Positions 1 through 11,947 of a DNA stretch of 64,000 nucleotides are shown in pieces. Every line of letters begins with the position of its first letter. The stretch's first letter is position 1. The notes under the pieces are model-generated. The model worked only from the letters and a program-made list of their open reading frames with translations, did not search any database and was not told the origin of the DNA. A program made the translations under genes and the position numbers. The stretch is taken from positions 70,832,632-70,896,631 of the forward strand of contig NC_134401.1 in the NCBI RefSeq assembly GCF_050003625.1, in the 5' to 3' direction. The DNA is from Haematobia irritans. Lineage: Eukaryota > Arthropoda > Insecta > Diptera > Muscidae.

Positions 1-671
1 TCGATTACTCATAATGGTTCGTTACTTTGCAACGTATCGTAACGTTATCAAATATAATGGGTCGCGCAGATGTCATATATATGCATGATAATATAATCGG
101 GTATATAATTCCCTAATTTGATTTTTTGAGGGTAGTGTGAGTGAGGTTGGCAAATTCGTGTCGGCGGCACTTTGATTTGGGGACTTTACTGCAGTGGTAG
201 ATGAATGAAACCTTGGGTTTGTTTTCTTTGGCGCACTGTTTTCCTTCCCATCCTATAACAGTGATGTTCAAAGGATGGTTGGATTTGTTATGTGCGGCCG
301 AATATTCTTTTTATTTTTATGGATTTTAGTACGTATGATAAATATGGCAAAAACAAACATATGTTTTTGTTGGGGATTGGAATCAATGTTCGCGATGGCT
401 GGGAAGTGGAGAAGATTATGGCGAATGAAGCGTCAGTAATGAAGGATTTTGGATTTTGAAACGTCAGATTATTCTGAGTTTGGATGCTGAGAGGAGTGGT
501 GGTGTTACAAAGGAAAAGAAACAAAAAAGTAGCGATTGTTGCTTGCATTTTATTGAACAAAGTTAGTTACATAAATGAGCAAAGATATAAATACAAACAA
601 TAAAGATACAAAATACATAAGGCAGTTTTGTTTTGAAAGCGTATTAACAAGAAGTAAGCTATGAAACAATA
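1..671. other. Unassigned AT-rich DNA
   Basis: I see no coding pattern, RNA gene or recognisable repeat here. The one open frame on the minus strand (288-560) is low-complexity and has no family resemblance. Other repeat families of the window do not recur in this stretch. Confidence 0.5.
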
Positions 672-877
672 TTACAATTTATTATGGAAAATAATTTATA
701 TAATGTATGGGCCTTTTTCAGGAAATTGAAAAAATTGAGAATGGCAATGCTAGCATTTGACAGTAACGTAAGGCTTGCGAACGAACTAAAGAAAGTTAGA
801 GAAACCCAAATCTAGACGAAAGTGAGTGACTACCGTTCGTTCGCAATTGCTTTCGTTCGGATATCAGAAATAGGCTG
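672..877 (+). mobile_element. MITE family C, 3' fragment
   Basis: This is the right-hand part of the ~700-bp MITE seen complete at 6699-7405. It ends with the family terminus TATCAGAAATAGGCTG and contains the shared block GACGAAAGTGAGTGAC. The left half is missing. Its last ~205 bp plus 55 bp of flank recur in inverted orientation from 1848 onward. Confidence 0.75.
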
Positions 878-1198
878 AAAATGTTTGTTATGTCATGTCA
901 TGTTTCTGAGATATCCTTATAAAAATATAAGGACGTTGAAGCAAATTGAAAGTGATTTTTACATTTGGATCTTTTTTTTTTAACGGAAAGTTAAGCAAAA
1001 ATTCTTAATATACATTCTTAATATACGCTTAAAAGACTAATTATTGGTAAAAACCTGAAAAGAGAAATAAAAAAGTCAACCTTAGTTAAATTAATCAATA
1101 AATAAATAAATTATTAAGTCATAAAAAACATTTAATAAAATACTGTTTGCCTGCGGACATCGACTCGAAACTTTCCCAGCTTGCGAATATTATTATAT

Positions 1199-1502
1199 AC
1201 ACCCAAAAAATTTTGTTACTCATAATAACAAAAATGTTTGCTAAAACAGCAGTTTTTGTTTGTTGAAGAATGGACAGCAGTAGCATGTAGTAGTTTCAGC
1301 AAACATTCGTTAGTTGAAACAGCAAACATTTGTTACAGCTAAAATAGCAAACAGATGCTGCTGAATTAGCAAACGTGTTTGCTAAAAGTTTTTGACAAAC
1401 ATCGCTGCTAAAGTAGCAAACTGCGTTAGTTGAAATAGCTAACATTTTTACTGCTATAACAACTAAAAATGTTTGTTGTCCCAGCAACAAAATTGGTCGT
1501 GT
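1199..1502. mobile_element. Short MITE-like element rich in AGCAAAC motifs
   Basis: The two ends resemble inverted repeats of each other (ACAC..AATTTTGTT at the left, AACAAAATT..GTGT at the right). Between them lie at least five AGCAAAC and two GTTTGCT motifs in an irregular array. No coding capacity is evident. A TA target duplication is not clear on the right side, so the classification is tentative. Confidence 0.4.
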
Positions 1503-1843
1503 TTTAACGATATGTTGAAATGAAACCCGTAAATCATTTAATACTATAACTTCTACATTTATTAAATGTGTGAAATAAATTGAATTCCATCAAACTATTG
1601 GAAGTTTAGTTGGATTGTTGTCCAGGATTTTTTTTGTTTCTTTTTCTTCTTTGGCATTATACACGCGGATAAAACATAACATGTTAAGACAATCTGTAAT
1701 GAAAAGTAAACAAAAAAATAAAAATAAACAATTAGTAATTACCCTAGTTTACACTAAAATTTACATTTGATGAGAGTTTGCTTTTTTATGTATTTTTATC
1801 TCTTGAATTCGAAAATAGAGGTTAAAGATTTGTAATGAAACAG
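1503..1843. other. Unassigned DNA
   Basis: AT-rich sequence with homopolymer runs. I recognise neither a gene nor a repeat in it. Confidence 0.5.
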
Positions 1844-1885
1844 TTTCTGAGATATCCTTATATTTTTATAAGGATATCTCAGAAA
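1844..1885. repeat. Perfect 19-bp hairpin with 4-nt loop
   Basis: The left arm 1844-1862 is the exact reverse complement of the right arm 1867-1885, with a TTTT spacer. It lies just outside the left terminus of MITE C1. The right arm also belongs to a ~55-bp flank inverted relative to 878-932. Confidence 0.85.
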
Positions 1886-1910
1886 CATGACATGACATAA
1901 CAAACATTTT

Positions 1911-2596
1911 CAGCCTATTTCTGATATCCTAACGAAAGCAATTGCGAAGGAACGGTTGTCACTCACTTTCGTCTAGATTTGGGTTTCTCTAACTTCCTTT
2001 AGTTCGTTCGCAAGCCTTACGTTACTGTCAAATGCTAGCATTACCAGATCTCAATTTTTTCAATTGCCTGAAAAAGGCCCATACATTTTAAAAAATATTT
2101 TCCATAAAATTCAGTCTGGCATCGCCATTTATTTGGCAAACTTTTCCCGCATCTGATATTTGGTTTAGCTCAATAATTCTTTTAACAAATTAGCCCGCGT
2201 AGAGATATAAGGATCCATATTTCTGCATTAATTACAGTTCAGTTATCCTTTTAATGAGTGTTTCCTTCGAAATGTTTGTGTTTGTACGTGTTACACTTTC
2301 TCTTAAACTGTCTCTATGGCGGTTTAAAAAAAAAATAGATAGATATAAATCACTTTTATCACATATTTGCATTAAAAGCTTTAATAAATTTATCAATTAT
2401 TAAGTTTTTCCTTATTTATGAATGCCTTTTTCCACAAAACGAAAGGTCTTTACCAAGTGAGTGGTTTTGACATTTCAGTTCGACAAAATGCGAACGAATC
2501 GACTTTCGTTTAGATACCCCTTAGAGAAACCAAAATCAGCCGTTTTTCGTTTTGTATGCGAACGAAGACTAGAATTCGGATAGCAAAAATAGGCTG
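1911..2596 (-). mobile_element. MITE family C, complete copy C1
   Basis: It begins with the terminus CAGCCTATTTCTGATATCC and ends with the imperfect inverse ATAGCAAAAATAGGCTG, 686 bp in all. Relative to the copies at 6699 and 51357 it is in the opposite orientation. No transposase is encoded. Copy 6699-7405 is flanked by TAA on both sides. A 3-bp TWA target suggests a PIF/Harbinger relative, but the flanks of C1 and C3 are not decisive. Confidence 0.8.
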
Positions 2597-2800
2597 TTTA
2601 TTTTGTAGACTATTGTTATTTATAGGAATTGTATTGAATGATGACATCAAAGTTTTTGATTTGATTCATACTAAAAGCATACATTATTTTCTTAAGGCCG
2701 TATTTAGTTGGCATTATTTCGCTAAAATAGCAACGTTGTAATGTTATGTTGGTTTTGATACTCACATTTAAGGTGAACTTTGCCAATTGTGATACATTCG

Positions 2801-2889
2801 GGAAGAGAGAAGTTCACCAATGTAGTATCGCAATGGACTGAATAGTCTAAGTGAGCCTGATACATCGGGCTGCCACCTAACCTAACCTA
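2801..2889 (+). mobile_element. SINE, 3' fragment
   Basis: This holds only the last ~90 bp of the tRNA-derived SINE described at 31908. It starts inside the AGAGAGAAGTTCACC block and ends in the tail CCTAACCTAACC. It lies next to a complete inverted SINE copy. Confidence 0.8.
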
Positions 2890-2903
2890 CATTCGGGTAC
2901 AGT

Positions 2904-3247
2904 TTAGGTTAGCTAGAGTGGCAGCCCGTTATTTCAGGCTCACTTTGGCCATTTAGTCCATTATGATACAGCAGTGTTGAACTTCTCTCTTGTCAGTGAG
3001 TGTCACCCGATTCAATGCATGAAGCTTAAAGACAAGGAATCTCCTTTTATAGCCGAGCCTAAACATAATTTCCTATTGCGATGAAAATTTTAGAGTAGCT
3101 TTGAAACACTCAGAAATGTCACCAGCATTACAGAGGGAGTAATCCACCAATCCACCGTCGCAAAAGTTTATGGTGTTTGGTCGAAACTAGGATTGAATCT
3201 ATAACCGTTTGTATGCAAAGCGTGCATGAACCATTGTACGACGGTTG
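2904..3247 (-). mobile_element. SINE, old near-complete copy
   Basis: Read on the minus strand, this carries the tRNA-like head, the central block and the LINE-like 3' end in the same order as the copy at 31908. It is clearly more diverged: the A and B box regions are mutated and the tail is reduced to about two AACCT units. It is therefore an old insertion. Confidence 0.8.
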
Positions 3248-3638
3248 CTCCCATATATCAATAATAGTAATTTTCCAATCTAAAATTTATTAAAAACAAA
3301 AGGACTTTAAAAGGAATATAATATTATACAATACAATACTTACCAAATATAACAAAAAAAAAATTGGAAAATATATTCCAAAACAAAACAAAATAATTTT
3401 TCGGCTTGTCTCGTGTTTTCTTTTAAAAGTGATGCTTTGACGGCGTTGGCGTTTGACATATAGACGTTGACATTTGTCAAGAGAGTAAAAGAGCATTTTA
3501 CTTTCTTTGCTTAAAATTGCTGAAAATTACGAGAATGCAATCTAGTAACTATTTGTATATTTAAAATTTGAGCTTCAAAAACATTAAACGTATTCAGTTT
3601 TTTTAGCTTCCAGTATAATTACGGACATGTACATTTTA
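3248..3638. other. Unassigned DNA
   Basis: AT-rich spacer between the old SINE and MITE M1. Nothing recognisable was found. Confidence 0.5.
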
Positions 3639-4233
3639 TGCGCTTTACAGACTATCAGTTATCCCGGACGGAATGTCGGTGTTTGTAAAGAATCTTACAG
3701 TGTGTCGGACCGATACGACTTCTCGGCGATGACTAAATAATCGGTAAATGTGTTATTGATCCCATAAACATGCAGCCAAAGATTATAGAAGAGGAAGATG
3801 GGAGATTGGCTACTGAGCACATCAAACCATATACCACATTAGTTTAATACTCGAACCAAACGCGTATACGACAAGTATTGACATAGCATTAAAATGCAAA
3901 TAAAAATAAATTAAGAGCACGAAATAAATTTCCATAAAGGGGAAAATGTAATGTTTTTTGTTGTTGTCTAAAATTTAACATTGTTTCATTAAGAAAATTA
4001 CATTTTTCATTTAAAAAATAAAAACTGAAAGGCTACAAACATGTATTAAACGAATCTGTTAAATGCAACATTTGGTATGACGCAAGCCAATCTCCCATCT
4101 TCCTCAAATCTATAATCTTTGCATGCAGCAGTATCGATTATGCCTTCGGACTTAACTTATAATGTGCACAATATATGGGATATGTTCGACACGAGCACTG
4201 TCGTCCGGAATAACTGATAGTCTGTAAAGCGAA
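3639..4233. mobile_element. MITE family M, copy M1 (split by a hAT-like MITE)
   Basis: The ends TGCGCTTTACAGAC and GTCTGTAAAGCG are inverted repeats of about 30 bp. TTA flanks the element on both sides (3636-3638 and 4234-4236). Without the nested insertion at 3777-4121 it matches the 242-bp copies at 37906 and 39902. The 3-bp TWA target is typical of PIF/Harbinger-type MITEs (family knowledge). No protein is encoded. Confidence 0.85.
3777..4121. mobile_element. hAT-like MITE (family H2) nested in M1
   Basis: The termini CAAAGATTATAGA and TATAATCTTTG are inverted repeats. An exact 8-bp duplication, CATGCAGC, flanks the element (3769-3776 and 4122-4129). The other M copies show the empty site at the same point. 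An 8-bp target duplication with CAAAG ends fits the hAT superfamily. Other copies lie at 60695-61050 and 63226-63582. Confidence 0.88.
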
Positions 4234-4560
4234 TTACTTGTGTTTTGTTGTTATCAAACGCTCCAGCAAAAACTTGCAATTTCTCAATCTGATAACTGTC
4301 AAAAGTAGTCTCATCCTCTCTTTTGTCGGCTTTTTGGCATAATCAATCGACTTCTTGAGATAATTATCAAAAATTATTGGGTTCTCGAACGGAACACTAA
4401 ATAAATATGGTATCAAAGTAAGACCAAAGCAAAGTAGTTGGAAATTGGCAGACACTTTTTTTTTAATAGCTGCGCTGCTCCCTTTGTATTCGCGATTCAA
4501 TAATATATGGAGGAGGTAAAAATAATTTTTGCTGTCAGAATCCGGAATTTCGTCGGAAAA
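4234..4560 (-). other. Unrecognised open reading frame without clear start
   Basis: The minus strand stays open for about 108 codons from just after a TGA to a TAA at 4234-4236. There is no in-frame ATG near its beginning, so in a eukaryote it could only be a terminal exon, a fragment or chance. One hydrophobic stretch (FQLLCFGLTLIPYLF) could be a membrane segment. I know no matching family. The stop codon falls in the target duplication of MITE M1. Confidence 0.2.
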
Positions 4561-4882
4561 TCATCTTGACAAATAAGGCTCATTTCCACCCCGGCGTATA
4601 TGTCAAAATGCAAAATTGTTTTATCTGAGGGTCCTCTATTCTCAACGTACGACTGTTTAGTTTGGTTAGTAGCCTTGAGGAGTTACTTGAGGACTTGAGG
4701 AGTCACAAATGAACTTGTTTTATGGTTGGTGTTGAATTGGACAACGCTAACTTTTAACAGTTACGTGTCACACAAGCAACTCTTTTGCAGTAAACGTAAT
4801 GATGCCCAGCACAACGATAGAATTCACATGAATATATTTGGATGAAATTGCTTTTCATTATCAACTGCATACTTTTCGCTTT
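4561..4882. other. Unassigned DNA
   Basis: No repeat family of this window and no credible coding pattern is present. Confidence 0.5.
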
Positions 4883-5247
4883 AAGGCCGGTATGCACCTC
4901 TAGCGAAAATTTTCATTCCCATAAGAAATGCCTTGCTATTTATGCTAACGAAATTTTCGGTAGCGTTCAATTTCGTAAGCTGGTACGTACCTCTAATGAA
5001 ACTAACAGGGTTGTCAAAAGCATATTTTGGCAGCAAACATTTAATTTATTACAATCATTGTGTGCGTAAAAGTTTTAAAAGGTCTGTAAATAATAAACAA
5101 TTTATTTGAGGAATATTTGGAACATATGTTAACAATTTATAAAGCGATTAGCTGGTTTAAAATTTGTGTACACAGCCCTGTTTTTTTGTTGTAGACTTAA
5201 ATAAATTTTTGCTACCGAAAATTTCGCTAGAGGTGCATACCGGCCTT
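4883..5247. mobile_element. MITE family G, copy 1
   Basis: The end AAGGCCGGTATGCACCTC is repeated in reverse complement at 5230-5247, giving long terminal inverted repeats that continue into TAGCGAAAATTTTC. It is noncoding and about 365 bp long. A second, more diverged copy lies at 14933-15191. The target duplication is unclear, so I do not assign a superfamily. Confidence 0.75.
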
Positions 5248-6024
5248 TATTATGAAATAAACATCCGAACATTTATCACAAAACATTAAAATTTTCTTCG
5301 AATACGAAAATACCAGCTCTTATTGGAAAATACTTTACAAAAATGTAGAGTCCTGTTAGAAGATCTTCATCAAGTTCAGTTTTTCTGCGGCTGTTTTTGC
5401 ACGGGAAATAAAATTAGGCTTTTGTAGAACAGCCATATATCGACTACAGAAGACAGCGTTTACTATTAACAGCAGACTTTTTTCTATGAGTGTACTTTGA
5501 TACTCTCGTACCTTTATCTTACTGAGACTGACGGACAGACTTAGACTGGAACTTCTGCAAATAAAATAAATATCTACTAAAGTTTTTTATATTTATGCCA
5601 GTGTTGTGTGTTAGTAAAAGGGGGTATTCATTAACGCGTATTTGTTTTGGGTTGCGCCTGAGTTAGGCATTATAAGTAGTATTTAGGCCGAGTTCACCCT
5701 AGGACTAAGTTAGAGTTAATAGGGCTGGAAAAACACTAAAACTGTGAAACAAGAGATACATGGAAAAAAAGTTATATGTTTTATTCACGGAAGGTATATT
5801 TTGACGTTACTAATACTTACGTGATCTAGACGGACGGACGGAAAGACATTAGACCGAGGAAATGAATTCGTGATGTCTTGGCGAAATGCTTCTGGATGCG
5901 AATGATCCAGCTGTCAATGGGAGAATTTGAGCATTACTTGTTTATGAGTTTAAATTGTTTTGATTAGATACTTATCTTTTATGAATTGTTTATTTTATTG
6001 GAGGATAATTGTAAATTCTTGCCT
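5248..6024. other. Unassigned DNA
   Basis: No gene or repeat is recognised. A short GACGGACGGACGG run near 5830 recalls the CGTCCGTCCGTC block of the R-type repeats but is too short to assign. Confidence 0.5.
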
Positions 6025-6119
6025 TAGGTAAGGTTAGGTTAAAGTGGCATTCCGATTAAGATTCAGGCTCACTTAGACTATTCAGTCCATTGTGATACCA
6101 CATTAACTAAAAGTACCTT
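6025..6119 (-). mobile_element. LOA-like LINE, 3'-end fragment
   Basis: On the minus strand this is the last ~90 bp of the LINE family complete at 7758 and 24913: the block ending in AGTTAATGTGGTATCAC, then the shared LINE/SINE 3' end, then a short AACCT tail. The TTAACTAAAAGTACC part is LINE-specific, which separates it from the SINE. Confidence 0.8.
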
Positions 6120-6698
6120 CTGGCCTTTGTTATTCTTTTCCAAGTTCATGATTCCAATTTACCTGAAAGAGAAAAAGGATAATAAAATATTTTATAATGT
6201 TGTTTGAAAAGAAATAATATGGGTGTTGCGTGATTGAATATGGAAGGCTAAGGAAGTTATAAGGGAAGAGGTGATTTAAAGGTCATGTGAGTAGCATTTG
6301 GGGTGTTCCGAATAGATGGGACACGGGAACACCATTGTTGGGGAGGGTTAGGCCACGGCATGCTTTGGGAATCCGGCATGCCAGCAAACCAATATGAGTG
6401 GGGATTGTGTAAAAAATTGTCTTATGATTTTTGATACGTACCTGTTGTGTTTTGTGATGTCCATCAAAGGCTGGTTGTTTGTTTTTATTTTTTTTTTGTT
6501 AGCTGCCAGAGGACTGAGTTGCCAATGAACCGCGCCCCACTGACTGAGCCAAATGCCGGCAACACCGTTCAGCAACCAGAGCACGGCAACTCGGTTCCTC
6601 ACTACAGATGGCAGTAGCCCCGGGCTGTGACAATATTAATTGTAAAAATGTAATAAATGATCTTTGTACATACGAAAGAATTTAAGTTGTTAATTTAA
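6120..6698. other. Unassigned DNA
   Basis: No recognisable gene or repeat. An open frame on the minus strand at 6348-6602 has no known resemblance and I do not call it. Confidence 0.5.
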
Positions 6699-7405
6699 CA
6701 GCCTATTTCTGATATCCGAATTCTGCTGTTCGTTCGCATACAAAAGGAAAATCAGCTGATTTCGGTTTCTCTAAGCTCTATCTAAACGACAAGTGAGACG
6801 AAAATCAATGCGAACGAAAACGTAACGTTACCACTAAAATTGGGTTTCTCTAACTCCATTCGTTCGCATTTTGTCGAACAGAAATGTAAAATCCACTCAC
6901 TTTGCACAAACTTTTCGTTTTGTGGAAAAAGGCATTCATAAATAGAGAAAAACTAATTATTAAGTTTTTTAATAAATTGATTAACGCTTTTTGGTGCAAA
7001 TATATGATAAAAGTGGTTTATATCGATCTATTTCTCTTTATAACCGCCATGTAGACCGTTTAAAGGAAATTCTAAAAACGAACGCCTATAAACATGAAAC
7101 ACTCATTAAGAGGAAAACCGAAACCTAATTATTGCAGAAATATTGAGCTAAACCAAATATCAACAATGAGAAAAATTTGCAAAATAAACGGCGATGCCAG
7201 ATTGAATTTTATGGAAAATAATTTTTAAAATGAATGGGCATTTTTCAAGTAATTGAAATAATTGAGATCTGGTAATATTAGCATTTGACAGTAACGTAAT
7301 CCATACGAAAGAACGAAAGGAAGTTAGAGAAACCCAAATCTAGACGAAAGTGAGTGACTGCCGTTCGTTCGCAATTGCTTTCGTTCGGATATCAGAAATA
7401 GGCCG
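6699..7405 (+). mobile_element. MITE family C, complete copy C2
   Basis: It is 707 bp with termini CAGCCTATTTCTGATATCC and TATCAGAAATAGGCCG. TAA stands on both sides. The interior matches C1 and C3 throughout, including the paired blocks GGGTTTCTCTAACT and its inverse near each end. It is noncoding. Confidence 0.85.
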
Positions 7406-7456
7406 TAAGTTCTGTTGTCTTATTCGTGTTTAATGTTTATTTTTGGCTTTTGCGTT

Positions 7457-7740
7457 TGGAATACTGTCCCGACCACCAGTGCGACCAACAGCGTTTCCCA
7501 GATACATGTGGTATACCAAATTGTAGGGAATAACGTCCTCTATCACCGTTGTCACTTTTGTGTACGAAGTCCATTCCTGCCCTCAGCGCTGGAAATACTG
7601 TCCTGACCACAAGTGCATCCAACAGTTTCTGGAAAATGTTGCTCTACACTCGGCGTTTCCCAGTAGGTATTGATGTCCTCTATCAAGTTCCGTTGTAACT
7701 TTTGTGTATGAAGTCGATTCCTGGACTCCACATGGGAAAT
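7457..7740 (+). repeat. Two imperfect ~140-bp tandem units
   Basis: Two consecutive units share the order AATACTGTCC.GACCAC.AGTGC, CAACAG, GCGTTTCCCAG, TCCTCTATCA, TTTTGTGTA.GAAGTC, ATTCCTG. They stand immediately before the LINE insertion and are not part of it, because the LINE copies at 24913 and 50956 lack them. Function is unknown. Confidence 0.7.
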
Positions 7741-7757
7741 AATTTAAGTAACAATGA

Positions 7758-8256
7758 GCTGCCATCCTCCAAAAGGGATCAACGCTCGTTTGCCTCAGTT
7801 GCTAAAGACAGCCTTGTGATGGCTATCATAAATAAAGGAGCATTGGACGGTATGGTTCCAAAGCAAAAATGGGGGGAAATTGAGAATGCTTTGTCTGGCG
7901 TCTACTCACAGGTGCTGGAAAAGTTTCCCGGCCCAGATCCTCGACACCAAGAGGCTGGTTGGTATCAAGGACGTTTTAAGCTAGTCGCATTTGAGGACCA
8001 GAGGTCTATAGAATGTTTTAAAGCTTCTCTGATACTAATTGGTGAAGTTTGGGAAGGAGCTGCTCTAGAGTTAGTCGAGAAGAAAGACATACCGGCTAGA
8101 CCAAGAGCACATGCGTGGATACCTGCAAACCCTCCTGACCCTGAATCTATTTTAAATAGACTTCACAATGCAATCCAGATCTTCCAACAGCTGATTGGAA
8201 GGTTGGCCGTTTGGATGAAGTGGATGGGCCAAGACGGCATGCAGTGTTTATATTGA
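7758..8256 (+). pseudogene. LINE ORF1 (gag-like) remnant of L1
   Basis: The frame reads ELPSSKRDQRSFASV, then MAIINKGALDGMVPKQKWGE, and continues to ARAWIP-like proline-rich sequence near PANPPDPESI. The same protein is seen in the copies at 25232 and 50850. No CCHC knuckles are visible. It may be the DUF4780-type ORF1 reported in such elements (from memory). A frameshift after NRL replaces the C-terminus, and the N-terminus is missing. Confidence 0.65.
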
Positions 8257-8400
8257 ACACTCAGTCTTTGCCAAATCTAGCAAAGTCTCAGAGCCGTTGA
8301 AAGTTGAACCTATGGTTATTGCGAGAGTCACCGATATCTCTGAAGAGGACATTCTTGATGACTCGATTGAAGCGGCTGATGACGGTTGTTGAAAAACTCG

Positions 8401-11400
8401 ATGGTCCTACGGATCCTCCAGAATAGTCTTCATCATTGTAAGGCTGCATGTGCTGCCTTAAAAGTTCTCCTGATGAAAGGGACATAGTTCTTATTCAAGA
8501 ACCATATGTTTATAGAAACAAAATACGTGAATTAAGTACTCCGGGGTTCAAACTATTGCAGTATACTGGTAATGATGTAATTCGAGCCTGTATAATTGCT
8601 AAAAACGAGCTTAACTTGTTTCTGCTTAATCCAATGTGCAATGCAGACACTGTCGTTGCCAATTTAGAAATAGCCAAATACAAATATTGGGTATCTTCGG
8701 TCTATATGGGGCATGACAGGGAGATGCCACCATGTGCCGGTAAGACCTTAGTTGAGGAGTCACTGAAAACAAAGACGAAACTCATTATGGGATGCGATGC
8801 GAATGCGCATCATAGTATATGGGGAAGTAGTGATACTAATGCAAGGGGAGAGTCGCTAATAGAGTTTATTTTTCGTACTAATCTGGTAGTTTGCAACAAG
8901 GGAGATGCCCCAACCTTTGTCACTAAAAACAGGCAAGAGGTTTTGGACATCACCTTGGCCTCGCAAGAACTGAATGAAATGATATCTAAGTGGCATGTTT
9001 TAAGTGAACACAGCTTCTCAGATCATCGCTACATCAGTTTCAAATGTGATGTTCATACCACCAAGACCATATTTCCGCCAAATGTTAGGAAAGCTGACTG
9101 GAATAGGTATAGGGAATCGTTCAATATGATGATACCGGAAATACCAGAGACAAATATGAGCACTGTGCAAGTTATCGAACACGCAGTGGAGAGGATTACT
9201 AAGGCCTTCCACATTTCACTGAAAGCTGCATGCCCTAAAGGGAAGCCAACCTAAGGAGTTAGGTAATATGAGGAAATCGTGCATGAAGCTCTTTAACAAA
9301 GCAAAGTCCACCAGAGCTCCTGTGGATTGGGATGCTTACAAGAAGAATCTGAGAGGATACAAGCGAGAACTGAGAAAGGCTCAGCATAACTCTTGGAATG
9401 ATTACTCCAGCAGCATTGAGAATACGTCCGAGGCTTCCAGACTACGTAAGGTGCTAGCATCCACGAGCCCCGCTCCAGGTTTCATTAAAACATCGGAGGG
9501 CAATTGGACAACGTCCAGTGAGGAGACGCTGGAGGTACTATTGGACACACATTTTCCCGGTACGCAGACGGTTGAACAATGCACTGGCGGTGCCACAGTG
9601 GCTCAGCGGTCGCTTCCTATCGAGGAAATTGTATCAGAATCTAGAATAAAATGGGCGTTAAATAGCTTTGGATCATTCAAATCCCCCGGACCTGATGGAA
9701 TTACTCCGGCGGAGTTACAAGCGGTGGCTGACAGAATTATCCCCTGGTTGTCGGCGATATATATCGGATGTATCAACTTAGCATATATTCCACGAAAGTG
9801 GAGAGAATCAAAAGTCGTTTTCATACCTAAAGCGGGAAAAGCCTCTCACTCGGATGCGAAGGATTTCCGACCAATCAGCTTATCCATAAGACTCTGGAGA
9901 GGATGATAGATATTTATCTTAGAACTAGCGTCGATTCAAGTTTGCTCTCGAAACGACAACATGCATACTCGAAGGGCAGGTCTACTGAGACCGCATTACA
10001 TGAACTAGTCAGCTTTATTGAAAGCTCACTATCTGTCAAAGAATACACAATCGTGGCATTTCTAGACATCGAAGGGGCGTTCAATAACGTCCATCCGAGC
10101 TCGATATTAAATGGACTGACAACTCTGAATGTTGATCCAGGTATACTTAGGCTGCTAGACGAACTTTTAAGGAAGAGACGCATCTCAGCCACACTAGGAC
10201 AAGCAAACATACAAAGGTATGTGAACAGAGGCACTCCTAAAGGAGGAGTTCTATCACATCTTCTTTGGAATGTTGCTATAAACGACCTTCTGGTTTCCCT
10301 AGAAAAAGAAAGGATACAAGTGGTGGCATACGCAGATGATGTGGCGCTAGCAGTCAGGGGAAAATTCCCATCAACAGTTAGAGATATTATACAGAGAGCC
10401 CTCCGGATGACTGAGAAATGGGCGGAAGATAATGGTCTTGGGGTGAATCCTGCAAAGACAGAACTAGTCATGTACTGCAAAGATCGCAAAACTCCCACGG
10501 TTAGGCCCATTTCCTTAGGGGGTATTGAAATTCCCTTTATGGAGTGTTCAAAATACCTTGGCGTTATTTTGGACAGGAAGCTGAACTTTAAGCTTAATAT
10601 TGAAGAAAGGGCGAGGAAAGCAACGGTAGCTTTATACTCGTGCAAAAAGGCAATAGGGAAAAAGTGGGGACTAAAACCAAAAAAATACATTGGCTATAGA
10701 CGGCAGTGGTTAGTCCTATAATGCTATATGGTGTTGTAGTCTTGTGGCCGGCACTTCACCAGCCGACAAGTTTAGACAAAGTTCATCGTATGGCGTGCTT
10801 GTGTATCTCAGGTGCATTCAGCAAGACAGGAACAAACTCCCTTAATGTCATACTGCATATATTGCCTTTAGACATTTTGGCCAAACAGTCAGCTGCAACA
10901 ACGGCTGTGCGGTTGCGCGAGCTATCGCTGTGGTCGGAAAAAAGTTACGGTCACAGTTCGGTCCTCAAAATAATGCCAGATGTGCCTAACGTAGCGGATT
11001 ACACTTTGGCGAGTCCACATTTCGACAAAAAGTTTGAGACTCTAATTCCCAACAGTGAGGCGTGGTGTACACGGACCCCGGGGAATAAAAGATATATAGA
11101 TTTCTACACTGATGGCTCCAAATTGGATGGTCAAGTGGGTTTCGGAGTATATTCTAAAGATCCGGAACTTCGAATAGCGAAATGATTACCTGATGACTGT
11201 AGTGTTTTTCAGGCTGAAATATTAGCAATAAGAGAAGTGGTGAATTGGCTGAGAAGTAATGCTCCAAGCAATATTGGCATTAATATATACTCAGACAGTC
11301 AACCTGCAATAAAATCCTTGGACTCTGTGTTCCTCAACTCGAAAACGTCCAACGACTAACGCAAATCTCTCAATGAGATGGCTGAGCAGCACAATATTCA

Positions 11401-11947
11401 CCTAATATGGTTACCTGACCACAGGAACATACCGGGGAACTGCGAAGCAGATGAGCTAGCAAGGCTAGGAACTACCTTACATATTCCAGGGGAACTAGAA
11501 TCTGTTGGTGTGCCTCTGGCTACCTGCAAGCTCTTACTGCGTGAGAAGGCTGTCATGATGGTAAATGTTCGATGGGAGAATTGTAAGGGTTGTAACGACA
11601 CCAAGCAAATATGGCCCCATTTAAACTTAAACCGCACACTAGATATGCTAGTGTTCTCGAGACGCCAGATATCACTCCTGATATATGCTATAACGGGTCG
11701 CTGCCTGATAGGCGATTTTGCAAAAACTATTGGTGCGAAGTGTAATGACTATTGTATGAGCTGTCATGATGCAGAGGAAAAGGAATCAATAAAAAACCTC
11801 TTGTGTGAGTGTCCTGCATTTTGTGTAAGGCGTAAGCAAATTTTAGGGGCATATAGCTTCAGATTACTGGCGGACCTGGAAAACGTTAACTTAAGCAGTC
11901 TGCTAATGTTTTTGGAACAATCTGGTTGGTTCAACAGAAGAAAATAA
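8401..11947 (+). pseudogene. LINE ORF2 of L1: endonuclease, reverse transcriptase, RNase H (broken)
   Basis: Domains in order: APE-type endonuclease (LIQEPYV near 8480, GCDANAHHSIWG near 8790, SFSDHR near 9010); reverse transcriptase with palm motifs FLDIEGAFNNV (10060) and YADDVAL (10330); RNase H beginning FYTDGSK (11105) with SDSQPAI (11292) and the C-terminal cysteine region CMSCHDAEEKESI. Frameshifts lie near 8480, 9250, 9900 and 10690. A TGA replaces AGA at 11183 and there is a further stop near 11357. It cannot make an active protein. Confidence 0.85.

Noticed and set aside
288..560. Protein-coding gene on the minus strand
   Set aside because: Low-complexity frame without recognisable domain or conserved context.
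7702..7757. Native start of the L1 ORF1 at 7702
   Set aside because: The first residues are flanking DNA before the target duplication; LINE homology starts at 7758.
9914..10690. Long minus-strand frame of 258 codons
   Set aside because: Antisense shadow of the LINE reverse transcriptase; the same shadow appears in every LINE copy.
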